A DNA stretch of 64,000 bases from Aeriscardovia sp. Lineage in GTDB: Bacteria > Actinomycetota > Actinomycetes > Actinomycetales > Bifidobacteriaceae. Positions within the stretch are counted from its first letter, which is position 1. Each line of letters opens with the position of its first letter. The notes under the pieces were generated by a model. The model searched no databases and was not told the origin of the DNA. It worked only from the letters and a program-made list of their open reading frames with translations. Location: NCBI GenBank assembly GCA_017965665.1, contig JAGCPN010000007.1:1-64000 (forward strand), written 5' to 3'. The position numbers were made by a program, and so were the translations under genes. This document shows positions 26,705-37,100 of this stretch, piece after piece.

Positions 26705-29200
26705 TTGTTTGAACGGTTTACAGATCGGGCCAAGCATGCCATGGCTTTAGCCCAAAGGCAGGCCCATTCTCTAAATCATGCCTACATCGGCACCGAGCAC
26801 ATCCTTCTGGGGCTTCTGGAAGAAAAGGAGGGGATCGCGGCCCAGGTGCTCGCCGAAAAGGGCATCACACTGGACAAGGCTCGCGAACAGGTGATCGACA
26901 TGATCGGCATGGGGGACAACCCCGATGCCAAGCATCTGCCCTTCACTACCAACGCCAAAAAAATTTTGGATCTCAGCCTCAGGGAGGCCCTCCAGCTGGG
27001 GCACACCTACATCGGCACCGAGCACATCCTTCTGGCCCTGGTAACCCAGGGGGGAGGAATCGGGGCCCAGGTTCTGATGCAGCTGGGGGCGGATCTGGAC
27101 GACATAAAAAGCGCTACGGTCAGTGCCATACGCGGACAGAAGAGCGAGGATGACAGGCTGGCCAACGCGGGAGGAGTTGAAAACAAGACCGAGCCTTCCG
27201 TCTCGGCCATGCTCTCCCAGTTCGGAACCGACCTCACCCAGCTCGCCCTCCAGGGAAAGCTGGATCCGGTGATAGGCAGGGAGGACGAGATTTTGGACGT
27301 CATGACCGTCCTCTCCAGGCGGACCAAGAACAACCCCGTACTTGTGGGAGAGCCCGGCGTGGGCAAAACCGCCGTCGTAGAGGGTCTGGCGCAAAAGATT
27401 GTGGCCCAGGACGTCCCCGAAACCCTCAAAGGAAAGCAGATCTACTCTCTGGATCTCGCTTCCCTTGTCGCAGGCTCCAGATACCGCGGCGACTTTGAAG
27501 AGAGGCTTAAAAAGGTCATAAAGGAAATCCAGACCCGGGGCAACATAATCCTCTTCATAGACGAGATCCACCAGATTGTAGGGGCAGGATCTGCCGACGG
27601 GGCCATAGGGGCCGGAGACATGCTAAAGCCCATGCTGGCCAGGGGGGAGCTGCAGACCATAGGGGCTACGACCGTTTCCGAGTACAGAAAGTACATCGAA
27701 AAGGATGCCGCCCTGGAGCGCAGGTTCCAGCCTATAACCGTTTCCCAGCCCTCCGTGGCGCAGACTGTGCAGATCCTGCGCGGCCTTCGCAGCCACTACG
27801 AGGGCTTCCACAAAGTGACCATAACGGACGGCGCCCTCCAGAGCGCAGCCGAGCTCTCCGCCCGCTACATCCAGGACAGAAACCTGCCGGATAAAGCCAT
27901 AGACCTCATAGACGAGGCGGGCGCGAGGATGAGGATAAAGCGGCTCACTGCGCCCCCGGAGATAAAAGCCCTTGACAGGGAGATCTCCGAAGCCGGGCAG
28001 GAGGCCAGGAAGGCGGCCGACGCCAAGGACTTTGAAAGCGCCGCTGCGGCCAAGGAAAAGGCCGAAGCCCTCACAAAGGTGAGAGACGAGAAGAAGGCGG
28101 AGTGGGAGAAGACGCGCGCCGCAGACGGCCAGATGGTCATAACCGAGCAGGAAGTGGCGCAAGTTGTGAGCCAGAACACCGGAATTCCCGTCTTCAAGCT
28201 CACCGCCGAAGAGAGCAAAAAGCTCCTCGTCATGGAACAGGCCCTCCATTCCAGGGTCGTAGGCCAAGACGAGGCCGTCAACGCCCTCGCCAAGTCCCTC
28301 CGGAGGGCCCGGGTAGGGCTTAAAGATCCCAAGAGGCCTACGGGCTCCTTCATCTTCGCCGGACCTACGGGCGTGGGCAAGACCGAGCTTGCAAAGGCCC
28401 TCGCCCAGTTCCTCTTTGACGATGAGAACGCCATGATCCGCGTGGACATGTCGGAGTTCTCCGAAAAGTACGCCGTCTCCAGGCTCTTCGGCGCCCCTCC
28501 GGGGTACGTGGGGTACGAAGAAGGCGGGGAATTTACCGAGAAGGTCAGAAAGAAGCCCTTCTCCGTGATACTTTTCGACGAGATCGAAAAGGCCCACCCG
28601 GACGTGTTCAACACCATGCTCCAGATCCTCGACGACGGGCATCTGACAGATTCCCAGGGCCGGAAGGTGGACTTCAAGAACACCATCATCATCATGACCA
28701 CCAACATCGGCACCAAGGACATCTCCCGCACGCAAAATACCGGCTTCTCCCTTTCCGACAACTTCGAGGCCAACTACAAGAACATGAAGTCGAGGGTGGA
28801 GGCCGATTTGAAGCAGCACTTCCGCCCGGAGTTTCTGAACCGCCTGGACGACATAATCGTCTTCCAGCAGCTCACCCTCCCGCAGATAAGGGAGATTGTC
28901 GACATCCAGCTTTCCGAGCTCGAGGGGAGGCTGTTTGCCAGGAACATGTCTGCAGACTTCACCCCCGGGGCCAAGGAGCTTTTGAGCCGCAAAGGCTTCG
29001 ATCCGCTCCTGGGCGCCCGCCCGCTCAGGCGCGTCATCCAAAATGATTTGGAAGACAGAATCGCGGAAGGCATCTTGAGGGGGGAGTTCAAAGAAGGCCA
29101 GATTATAAAGGTCGGAAGCGAGGGGGACGAGTTCACCTTCTGCGCCGAAGATTCCCAGGCCGAGAGCGGGAAGGCGGAGTTGGCCCCCTCCAATAGCTGA
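26705..29200 (+). CDS. clpC: ATP-dependent Clp protease ATP-binding subunit ClpC
   Basis: 831-residue AAA+ unfoldase that feeds ClpP. Two Clp_N repeats occupy residues 1-145, with the phrase [10 protein letters not shown] occurring twice. D1 has Walker [14 protein letters not shown] (about 215) and Walker [19 protein letters not shown]-like M domain is at about 425-460. D2 has Walker [13 protein letters not shown] (about 552). The start is TTG 26705, because the family begins MFERFTDRA exactly there, with GGAAAGGAAG upstream. No HAIR or typical ClgR site is evident. It overlaps the following MFS gene by one base. Confidence 0.96.
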   Translation: MFERFTDRAKHAMALAQRQAHSLNHAYIGTEHILLGLLEEKEGIAAQVLAEKGITLDKAREQVIDMIGMGDNPDAKHLPFTTNAKKILDLSLREALQLGHTYIGTEHILLALVTQGGGIGAQVLMQLGADLDDIKSATVSAIRGQKSEDDRLANAGGVENKTEPSVSAMLSQFGTDLTQLALQGKLDPVIGREDEILDVMTVLSRRTKNNPVLVGEPGVGKTAVVEGLAQKIVAQDVPETLKGKQIYSLDLASLVAGSRYRGDFEERLKKVIKEIQTRGNIILFIDEIHQIVGAGSADGAIGAGDMLKPMLARGELQTIGATTVSEYRKYIEKDAALERRFQPITVSQPSVAQTVQILRGLRSHYEGFHKVTITDGALQSAAELSARYIQDRNLPDKAIDLIDEAGARMRIKRLTAPPEIKALDREISEAGQEARKAADAKDFESAAAAKEKAEALTKVRDEKKAEWEKTRAADGQMVITEQEVAQVVSQNTGIPVFKLTAEESKKLLVMEQALHSRVVGQDEAVNALAKSLRRARVGLKDPKRPTGSFIFAGPTGVGKTELAKALAQFLFDDENAMIRVDMSEFSEKYAVSRLFGAPPGYVGYEEGGEFTEKVRKKPFSVILFDEIEKAHPDVFNTMLQILDDGHLTDSQGRKVDFKNTIIIMTTNIGTKDISRTQNTGFSLSDNFEANYKNMKSRVEADLKQHFRPEFLNRLDDIIVFQQLTLPQIREIVDIQLSELEGRLFARNMSADFTPGAKELLSRKGFDPLLGARPLRRVIQNDLEDRIAEGILRGEFKEGQIIKVGSEGDEFTFCAEDSQAESGKAELAPSNS

Positions 29201-30639
29201 TGACCGGCTGCTCGCATATGAAGCTGGGCGGGAGGCTGGCAATGTTTGCTACTTTGCTGGGCTCCGCCTTTTTCTGTCTGTTCAATGAGACGCTGCTTTC
29301 GGTGGGAGACGACGTCCTCATGCGCCGCTTCAACCTGAACTATGTCACCGTGCAGTGGACGATGGGAGGGTTTTTGGTGGCCATGAGCGTCACCGTCCCC
29401 CTCCTAGCCTTCTTCATAAAGGGGTACTCCACGAAACTGGTAGTGTCTCTCGCCCTTTCCTTCTGCTGCGCGGGGCTCGCCATAGACTTTTTCAGCCCTT
29501 CCTTTTGGATTCTCATAACCGGCAGGGTGATAGAGGGGCTCGGAGCCGGATTTATAACCCCCCTCCTGTTTTTCTCGGCCCTCACCCTCTTTTCGCCCAA
29601 ATACCGGGGGCACGTGATTTCCATCTGCGGGATAGCCTGCGGGCTGGGGCCCTCCCTGGCCCCGAGTTATTCGGGGGCCATCTTGAACGCCGGAGCCGAC
29701 TGGCACTTCATCTTCCTTTTCCCTTTTGTGGCCTGCTTCGCGCTCCTGTGCCTTTCCCTGTTTTTTGTGAAAGACATTTCCCCGCATCTCTCCCCTTCGC
29801 CCGACGGCCTTTCGGTCCTCGAGACCCTTTTAAGCTTCCCGTGCCTGATAATCGGCATAGAGCTCTTGGCCGACAAAAACCTGTGGGGCCTGCTGCTTTT
29901 GGCCGTAGGCCTCTTGGCCGGAGGAGCCTGGATTTTGAGGCAGTTCAAGCTGGGGCGCAGGAAGTCTGAGGGCGTCCTTGTGGACCTTTTCTCCATCGCA
30001 AAAAAGCCCATCCTTTTGGGGCTTCTTTTAATTTTCTGCCTCCAAATCGCAAATATGTGCCTGTCGGTGGTCTATCCTCTGGCAATAGAGCCGGCCTTCC
30101 GGCTCTCTCCGGCCGCCGCCTCCTCCATGCTCATGGCGCCTCTGGCGATTTCCCAGGTTTTCGCGCTCCTGGCGGGAAAGATTTACGACCGGTGGGGGGC
30201 AAAGTCCCTCCTCTTTTCGGGATTTTCCCTCATGTCCGGAGGCTTTTTCGCCCTTTCCCTGCAGAGGCGCGTATTTGGCGGCGGAGTGGCGTTTACCTTC
30301 ATTTTCGCCCTCCTCTGCTTTGTGGGAGTGGCTTTGAGCACCCTGGCCGTAGAATCTCACATCTTTTCTCTCCTGCCTTCCAAAACGGCCGATCTGTCTA
30401 CGGCCGAGCAGGAGAGCATGCAGATAGGCGGGGCTGTGGGAAGCGCGGCGTGCATGGCGATCTTCCAGGCGTGCGACCCCGCCTCGGCTCCGCCCCAAAG
30501 CTACCTTTCCGCCTTCTCCAGCCTTTCGATCGTTATGACCTGCCTTTACATTTTCTGCCTGGCCGTCAGCTGGGCGCTCTTGTTCCCTAGAAAAGGGGGG
30601 AAAAATGCAAAAACTTGCAGTAGTTGTGACCACGTATAA
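29200..30639 (+). CDS. Major facilitator superfamily drug-exporter-like transporter
   Basis: 479-residue membrane protein with roughly 13-14 hydrophobic helices, resembling DHA2 (EmrB/QacA) transporters. The early segment NETLLSVGDDVLMRRFNLNYVTVQWTMGGFLVAMSVTVPL is characteristic of that family. Motif C-like GLGPSLAPSYSGAI lies in helix 5. The start overlaps the clpC stop (TGATGA region); ATG 29218 is an alternative start nearer to the first helix. It overlaps the glycosyltransferase start by 35 bases, so the three genes are probably transcribed together. Substrate unknown. Confidence 0.87.
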   Translation: MTGCSHMKLGGRLAMFATLLGSAFFCLFNETLLSVGDDVLMRRFNLNYVTVQWTMGGFLVAMSVTVPLLAFFIKGYSTKLVVSLALSFCCAGLAIDFFSPSFWILITGRVIEGLGAGFITPLLFFSALTLFSPKYRGHVISICGIACGLGPSLAPSYSGAILNAGADWHFIFLFPFVACFALLCLSLFFVKDISPHLSPSPDGLSVLETLLSFPCLIIGIELLADKNLWGLLLLAVGLLAGGAWILRQFKLGRRKSEGVLVDLFSIAKKPILLGLLLIFCLQIANMCLSVVYPLAIEPAFRLSPAAASSMLMAPLAISQVFALLAGKIYDRWGAKSLLFSGFSLMSGGFFALSLQRRVFGGGVAFTFIFALLCFVGVALSTLAVESHIFSLLPSKTADLSTAEQESMQIGGAVGSAACMAIFQACDPASAPPQSYLSAFSSLSIVMTCLYIFCLAVSWALLFPRKGGKNAKTCSSCDHV

Positions 30640-31558
30640 AAGAAACGAGCTTTTGAAAAAGCTCCTGGATTCTTTAAAGCCCGAACGGCCCTGGAAAGTG
30701 GTGATTGTAGACAACGATCCCGATGGCGGCGCGGCCTCCCTCTGCCTGCCGTTTAAAGAAGAAATGGAGAGGGAAGGCGTCGGAACCGAATACCTCCCCC
30801 AGAGGGAAAACCTCGGCGGGGCGGGAGGGTTCTGGGCCGGAATGAAAAGGGCGTATGAACTGGGGGCAGAGTGGTTTTGGCTCATGGACGACGACGTGCA
30901 AATCCTGCCGGGAGCCATAGAGAAGCTGGATAAGTGGACATCCAAAAGCCCGATGGTGCAGGGATCTCGCCTCAACGCCGACGGGACGCCCTTCTATTGG
31001 CAGTACAGGTTCGTCGTGCCTCTGGCCGTTCCCAACCCCTTTGCAGCCAAAGACTGCAGGCCTTTCAGGCAGGCCAATACCTGCTGCTTTGAGGGAGTAT
31101 TGGTGAAACGGGAACTTGTCAGGCGCATAGGCTTTCCGGATCCCAGGTTTTTTATCTACTGGGACGACACCACTTACGGGTACCTGGCTTCAAAAGTCTG
31201 CAGGCCAATCGTAGTGCCCGACCTCATTTTGCAGCGCACCCGCGCCATCAACAATTTGAAACTGTCGGGAAACAGGCGCCTCAACTCCACTTCCGACCTC
31301 AACCGCTACTACATAATGCGAAACCGCGGGTATATGATGCGCTACCTCTCCCTCTTCGGAGACTTCGACCCCCTGCTCTTCGGGCTCGGAACTTTCTTCA
31401 CTTTTCTGAAGGAAGTCGTGAGGATTGCAGTTTTGGATCGCAGGCCGGAGGCTTTCCCCCCCTTAGTGAAGGGGTGGGCGGATTCCAGAAAGATCATGAA
31501 AGACCGATCCTGGAAGCCGGCAAGGGCGATGCAAAAAAAGAGTTTGGAAAAAAGTTAG
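30605..31558 (+). CDS. Family 2 glycosyltransferase, galactofuranosyltransferase-like
   Basis: 317-residue GT-A glycosyltransferase. It shows AVVVTTYKRNELL at the N-terminus, NLGGAGGFWAGM near residue 68, and the metal-binding FWLMDDDVQ at about residue 95. The WDDT segment (FIYWDDTTYGYLA) is the usual acceptor-side acidic motif. This combination (GGAGGF plus MDDDV) is typical of GlfT/rhamnosyl-type GT2 enzymes used for cell-wall or surface polysaccharides. The start overlaps the end of the transporter gene. It is the last core-like gene before the AT-rich accessory island, and no terminator is visible after it. Confidence 0.88.
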   Translation: MQKLAVVVTTYKRNELLKKLLDSLKPERPWKVVIVDNDPDGGAASLCLPFKEEMEREGVGTEYLPQRENLGGAGGFWAGMKRAYELGAEWFWLMDDDVQILPGAIEKLDKWTSKSPMVQGSRLNADGTPFYWQYRFVVPLAVPNPFAAKDCRPFRQANTCCFEGVLVKRELVRRIGFPDPRFFIYWDDTTYGYLASKVCRPIVVPDLILQRTRAINNLKLSGNRRLNSTSDLNRYYIMRNRGYMMRYLSLFGDFDPLLFGLGTFFTFLKEVVRIAVLDRRPEAFPPLVKGWADSRKIMKDRSWKPARAMQKKSLEKS

Positions 31559-31586
31559 GCAGGTTCCGGAAGGGAAAGGCGGGTCT

Positions 31587-31862
31587 TTACTGGCCCTGCT
31601 TGTCCAGTTCCTCCCAGTTCTGAAGATAGGCAAAGCCGTTATCTTGGGATTTGTAGGTCAGCTTGACGGTTATGGGGAAAGTGTTTTTTCCTGTGGTGTG
31701 GAATCTGTAGCTCCTCATAACAAGCATCCCTATAAAGGAGTCCAGTTGTTCATTTGGAAGCAAATAATCAGCGTGCTGCTTTAAAAGCTGCTCGGAAATG
31801 GCTTTGAGCAAGCCTTCTATGCTGTGGTAGGCATGGGCAATGGTTATTGTTGTTTCACTCAT
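31587..31862 (-). CDS. Hypothetical 91-residue protein at the end of the accessory island
   Basis: Not recognised. The frame begins at ATG 31862 with AGGAAG five bases upstream, so it is probably a real gene. The N-terminal half is helical (HAYHSIEGLLKAISEQLLKQHADYLL). The C-terminal half looks like beta strands (TFPITVKLTYKSQDNGFAYLQNWEEL). No signal peptide or membrane segment is seen. It lies on the same strand as the ATPase-helicase gene and about 220 bases after the broken coiled-coil gene, so it could be a third member of that operon or an unrelated small gene. Confidence 0.6.
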   Translation of the reverse strand: MSETTITIAHAYHSIEGLLKAISEQLLKQHADYLLPNEQLDSFIGMLVMRSYRFHTTGKNTFPITVKLTYKSQDNGFAYLQNWEELDKQGQ

Positions 31863-32084
31863 TTCATCTTCCTAAGAGGCGCCGCATATTCCGATCCTTA
31901 ACGGCAAGGGTCCGGCCGCGGCGGCAATAATGCCAACAACTTAATAGTCTAGCTTTTTCATTCTATTTTGACGCCGTCTGCAAACTCCGTATTTCATCCT
32001 CGGCTGCCCGCCTCTCGCGTTTTGCCGGGGAGGTAAAGTGCGATCGGCTTTTTGCAGATTGAAAGTGTGCGCCTTCGATCGGAC

Positions 32085-32911
32085 CTAAATAAACTCGCCT
32101 TCTTTCAGATCCGGAAAGGCTTCTGCGATCTTGGCCATTTTCCGCTCCCTTATTTCGCTGTTTTCAATGTCGGATATCTTATGTGACAGCTCTTTTAAAT
32201 CTCTCCTGTTTGAATCCAGCTCTTTTTCTTCTGTTTGTATTTGCGAGCGCAGTTTGTCGATTTTCCTAATGCGCCCTTTTATTCCTTACACGAGTGCATC
32301 TACGTCCACGGATTCAAGTTGCCTTTGCACGGCAAAATGCATTGCCCTTTCGCGTTCCTCCTCCTTTTCCTCCGCGAGTTCGTCTCTGGATCTGGCAAGG
32401 TCTGCGAGCCTGTCGTACTGCTTGTTTGCAAGCGCCTCTTCATACGCCGCCTCAGCACTGTCCAACTCTTCTTGCCTTGAGAAGGGAGGGAGCGACGGAG
32501 GGAGGGAAAAATGGGCCGGGGCTCAAAGGCGCTTTGTGGCAGCGGCTTTTGCCTTAGCGAAGGTCGCGAAAGGGGGATGCCGTCCCTCTCGCAGTTCTCG
32601 TAAAAACGGTCAATGATAAACTGGGCGACTTCCACCTTGTCTTCCCGGCTCATCCCCATCTCAAATCCCCGGTTGGAAAAATAAGAGTCGGCTTCTTCCA
32701 GGGCTGCGCAAAACTGGGAATAAGCGTGGCCCGGTGAGACCTGGGTATAGGTTTTTGTGTTGGCTCTGCCCAGGGTCGAATCCAAGGCCCAGCTTATATG
32801 TGCCAGATTTGTACCTGTAGTGCCTGTCCATCTGCGATTGCAGTTAAGCATATTTTGGAACAGAGGCATAGATCTGAGGGTGGGATAGTCATTTATGTCT
32901 ACTTTGGGCAT
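32085..32911 (-). pseudogene. Broken coiled-coil companion gene of the ATPase-helicase
   Basis: Not recognised as a known family. It starts at ATG 32911 with an excellent AAAGGAG site, 23 bases after the helicase stop. The first frame is coherent for about 118 residues (MPKVDINDYPTLRSMPLFQN ... FYENCERDGIPL). After a frameshift around 32480-32530 (a pyrimidine-rich CCCT repeat stretch), a different frame is clearly coding: EELDSAEAAYEEALANKQYD, rich in Glu, Ala and Lys. It then meets an in-frame TAA at 32286-32288. Beyond this the same frame continues as a coiled coil (IRKIDKLRSQIQTEEKELDS ...) to TAG 32085-32087. Intact, it would be about 275 residues. Either decayed or carrying assembly errors. 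Confidence 0.65.
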
Positions 32912-32934
32912 ATTTCTCCTTTTTTACGCCTGCT

Positions 32935-34152
32935 TTAGCCCTTAACCCCGGAGGGGTGGAGCTGGATGTCGACGGCATCATCTTCAGCCCGGACTTCGTA
33001 CTGCTTTTCAGGCAAATCGTAGACATTTACATCCTGATGGCCTGTAGAAAAGACATTATTTTCCAAGTAGTCGCTTTGGCCAAACAGCAGCTTTTCAAGA
33101 TCGCAAGCCAAGAATTGGGAGCATTTTCCGTTCTTTTTCATTAAGCTTTCGATCTGCCTTATGCGTATCAGGTCTTCCACTCCATCCGTCTCGTCGTCGG
33201 GCATAATGACAAATAAATAATCCCTGGCTCGGCTTACAGCCACGTTAAGAATATTCATCTTGTTCAGAAACGTCTTAGAAGAACTGGGGTTTTTGGGCGG
33301 GTTGAATACAACGAAAATGATGTCGCATTCATCGCCCTGGAATTTGTGTATTGTACCCGCCTGAATCTTTATTTCTTCAGGGATTTTTTCCCGGCTTATA
33401 AGTTTGTCCATTATATCCGCCTGCGCTCTGTAGGGAGATATTACCCCGATCGAGACGGGAGTGCCTGGATTAAACTGGGAAATTTTGTCCGCAAGAAAGC
33501 GAATATACTCCACGGTCAAAAGGGCAGAGTAAATCTGGTAGGGACTTTCCTGCAGCTTTTTTACCTGGTAGATGCTTTCGTACTTTCTCACAGGATACTT
33601 GATTATGTTCAGCGGACTAATGCCGAGGCTTTCAAGGTGAAGGTCTTTCCTTTTTTCAAAATTGCGGTCATGTTCCAGCATTCCGTTATAAGCAAAATTA
33701 GAGAAAACTTCTCCAATTTCCGGAATTGATCTGTACTGGCGGCTTAAGGGTACAACTGTGTAGGGGTGCGGAATAGTGGAAGGATTTTCAAAGGAGTTCA
33801 GCTTTACCAGGCTGTAGATATTTTGATCCTTCCATTCGTTTCGCTTCACTATGGGTTCGATTTGGAAGGGGTCGCCAGCGATAATAAATTGCTTTGGCTT
33901 TTGCTTGTAAAGCAGAAAAACGATGTCTGCCAAGGGAATCATGGAGGCCTCATCGACTACTATGTAGTCCCACTCTACGTCTTTTAGGTATACTTCTTTT
34001 CTTCTACTCGAAATTAAGTAGTCATATGGGAACCTGGCTATCGTCGTAACGGCTACACATTTTTGTATAGAATCTATATCTAAGTTCTTTTCTCGAAAAA
34101 CGGGGCTTTTTCTATTTCTGCGTCTTCGGTAGTACCTATACGGGCAAGCCAA
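32935..34152 (-). CDS. UPF1-like SF1 helicase, C-terminal half of a frameshifted ATPase-helicase gene
   Basis: Continuation of the preceding large gene in another frame. Meaningful coding begins near 34098; the first 15 residues of the open frame are the shadow of the upstream one. It contains helicase motif II as VVDEASM, motif III as IIAGDPFQIEPI, motif IV region PLSRQYRSIPEIGEVFS, motif V GTIHKFQGDECDIIFVV and motif VI NVAVSRARDYLFVIMPDD. This order and the AGDPFQ and QGDE forms are those of AAA_11/AAA_12 (DNA2/UPF1-like) helicases. The end (VFSTGHQDVNVYDLPEKQYEVRAEDDAVDIQ) carries no added nuclease that I can recognise. The gene lacks its own start and needs the N-terminal part to be complete. 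Confidence 0.82.
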   Translation of the reverse strand: MACPYRYYRRRRNRKSPVFREKNLDIDSIQKCVAVTTIARFPYDYLISSRRKEVYLKDVEWDYIVVDEASMIPLADIVFLLYKQKPKQFIIAGDPFQIEPIVKRNEWKDQNIYSLVKLNSFENPSTIPHPYTVVPLSRQYRSIPEIGEVFSNFAYNGMLEHDRNFEKRKDLHLESLGISPLNIIKYPVRKYESIYQVKKLQESPYQIYSALLTVEYIRFLADKISQFNPGTPVSIGVISPYRAQADIMDKLISREKIPEEIKIQAGTIHKFQGDECDIIFVVFNPPKNPSSSKTFLNKMNILNVAVSRARDYLFVIMPDDETDGVEDLIRIRQIESLMKKNGKCSQFLACDLEKLLFGQSDYLENNVFSTGHQDVNVYDLPEKQYEVRAEDDAVDIQLHPSGVKG

Positions 34153-37100
34153 TCATTATACGAATCGTCGTTTCCGGAGACTTGCATAATCTTTTTTACC
34201 AATACGTCGGCAGCTTTATTGGTAGGAGTTAGCACAAGTACTTTGCAAGAATCTTCCTTTTCCATTAAAGGGCGAAGAATTTCTTTTGCAAGATAAGTAG
34301 TCTTGCCGGTGCCTGGAGGGCCTACAAGAAACTCGATGTTTTCACAAAGGTTCTGTTGCATATTAAAGTCGTCCGGAAGATCCAGATTCGCAAATTGTTC
34401 CGTTAAAGTATCAAGTAGAAAGTCAGGATTTTTTACATCAATAGTGGCGTACGTGACCTTTGAAAAGTCGATTCCTTTGATCTGCTCTTCTGTTTTTGCC
34501 TTTACCCTAAGCGTGTTGCCTTTTACACTAACCACCTCAATTTCAGGGCTGCGAGTCTTCCCATTTTCCATATGCAAATCAAGGGGAATATTAGGAATGT
34601 CCTCTATCGACTGGGGTATATACCTATTAGGACGTCTTAGGATAATTGTTCGGGGGGAGGCAGGATCGGGATCTTTTTCAACTTTGGAAAAACTGATGCT
34701 CACTTCCGGCTTTCGGGAAGATAGGCCCTCTTTTTCTAGGGAAAGAAGCGCCTTGAACCACCCAAAAGAGTACTTGGGAAGCTTGGAGGCGTTAGTTACC
34801 TTTTCCCTTAACTGGTTGAGGCTTTCAATCTCAGATTGTTTCTTTTGTATGTTTTTGTCTATGGAGTCGGAATCTAATGAGTTATCTTCTTCCTGCTCAT
34901 CATTTTCATCCGAGTAGGAAGATGAAGAAGTTGAAACCGTGGAGGGAAGAAGCGTAGTTTTGTGAGAAGACGGAGATGAAAATTCGTTTCCCTTTGGAGC
35001 GGCAATGTTTTCTGTGGATTCAGCAGAAGGAAGGGTGTCGCGGGGAGAATCTTCATTTGCGATTTCTGCATTTTCCCTAACTTGTTCTTCTCCTTCTTCT
35101 CCCTGTTTTTTTAAATTTTCAATCATCGCAAGTGCCCCGGCAAGTGCCTTGCGCTTTTGTTTAGGAGGCAGCTGATCTAATTCAGCCATCAATTCTTCTG
35201 TAGGAGATTTAGCTGGAGTTTTGATTGCAAAAATCTCTAAAAGTTTTGGAGAAGGATCATAATCATCTACACTTTCCGGATCAAACTTTTCATTTTTTGT
35301 GTAGTTCCAGGCCAACTTCCTAAGTTGCGTTTCAACCTCGGATGCATACAGCTCAACTTGATCGCGACGATAGAACCAATGATGCTCCCCGGACGGAAAG
35401 CGATTTTTAGATCCGTAAAATACACTATCCGTCCCGATCTTCCAATCTCCAGAGAAAGAGTAATAAGTCGCTTTTTCTAGCAGTTTTTTCATTTCTTCCC
35501 ATAGAAGTTTTGCTTTGCTTCGGTTTTTCTGGAGTATTTTTGCTATTTTATCCTTTTCATCATTGGAATAATAATTATCATCAATTAATTCGGACAGATC
35601 GCAAGAAGGCATTCCTTCGATAAATTTATTAAGTCCGTCTATTTGAGGTTCTAGCCATATGTTGTAGCTCCAGGAAGGCTTCCAGTTCGCATCTTCCAAA
35701 GTGTCAGGATCTCGCACGCAATAAGAAACTTGAGGGTCTACTTTTACTCCTAAATCTTTTAGAAAGTCTTCTAGAAGATCCTTATTGGGTTGTTCGCCTA
35801 TTATCTGCACATATTTTTTTTCTGATACAAAGTGGGTAGAGGGCGAATTGGCAAACCACTCTTTTAGTTCTGGAGTGGGAAGATAAAGTTCATTTGCTTT
35901 TGCTCTATGCCACTGTCCATCGGGATCGCAGTACGTTAAGAAGCTGCACTCCTTCAAAAGATCTATAAATTTTTCCTCTCGATGACTGCAGTAATAATCG
36001 AAAAATAGCTTGAAATTCTTATGGGACGTTTCAATACTGATATTTGAATTTGCATCAGTATCTTTGTATAACGGAATAACTTTGTTATAAATATAGTCAC
36101 CCCAGGAGGGGGTTGTAATTCCTATACTACTAAAAAAGTTCTTTAATTCCTCTTTATCCCAAAGAGATTGTGCCAAATAATGGTATTCATCGTCGGTTGT
36201 TACATCAGAAGGCAGAAATAAGACCTCCATTCCTTTTTCGTCAAACGCAGACATGGCATGTCCGTGCTGATCCAGAAAAATAGGCAGTCTTTTAGCCTTT
36301 CTGCGACGATCTTTATCTTCATCAATCCATTTATAAAAATCTATCAACCACTCAATTGATTGAGCTTCAATGAAAGGGGCAGTGATTTTATCGAGAATGT
36401 CTAACTCACTAAGATGCTGATGGGTAACAGCATCTATAAATTCTCTTATATCCCTTTCATCTTGGGTCAGAGATCCGTGAGTATCCCTACTAATGGATGG
36501 AAAGGCCCATTTAGCCTGGGGGTCGCCACAAAGCTGTTCCAATTGCTCATTGCTGAACAAATCTGTCATTTTGCTTGACGCGGCCCAATAAGCATGCGGC
36601 TTGGAGGTGTATCCCTTTCTGGAAGGAAGCACGCTCTCGGTTTCGAAAATTTTCTTTGTATCTTCATAAAACGGAGCCCACATACTCCATGAATAGTAAG
36701 GTTTTTTATAAGGAATGATTGAAAGTATGTGGTCGTCTACTAAGCGATTTTCCTTGTCTTCCCCAATCTGCTTTAAAAGCACAATAGATTCAGCTGCCAA
36801 ATCTGCCAGCAGTTTTATCATTTTCTCGTTGTGTGGTTCATATCGCTTTATGCTTTCGCGACTGTTGGTAAGCAGGAACGGGGCCTGTACTATAAAGTGA
36901 AGATCGGTTTCCTCTTTTGTCGGGAAGAAACAAAAGGCGGGCATATCGACAGGGCAAAGGCAAGTCTTACCATCTCTTTCTTCCAAAAAGAAGCCGACAG
37001 AATACTTATTCTCCTCTTCATCCTCGCGCGTAAAGAGCCAAAGCCTGTTTTGGTTCTCGCTATCTCCGAACCTGTTTGTGCAGCAAATTAATTCTGCTGT

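Noticed and set aside
32131-32616. Serine-rich 161-residue frame on the + strand
   Set aside because: Shadow of the coiled-coil coding frame on the minus strand; its Ser/Ala runs are the complement of Glu/Arg-rich codons.
34085-34105. Programmed -1 ribosomal frameshift joining the ATPase and helicase parts
   Set aside because: No X XXY YYZ slippery heptamer in the zero frame and no evident downstream pseudoknot; a one-base loss in a homopolymer explains it more simply.
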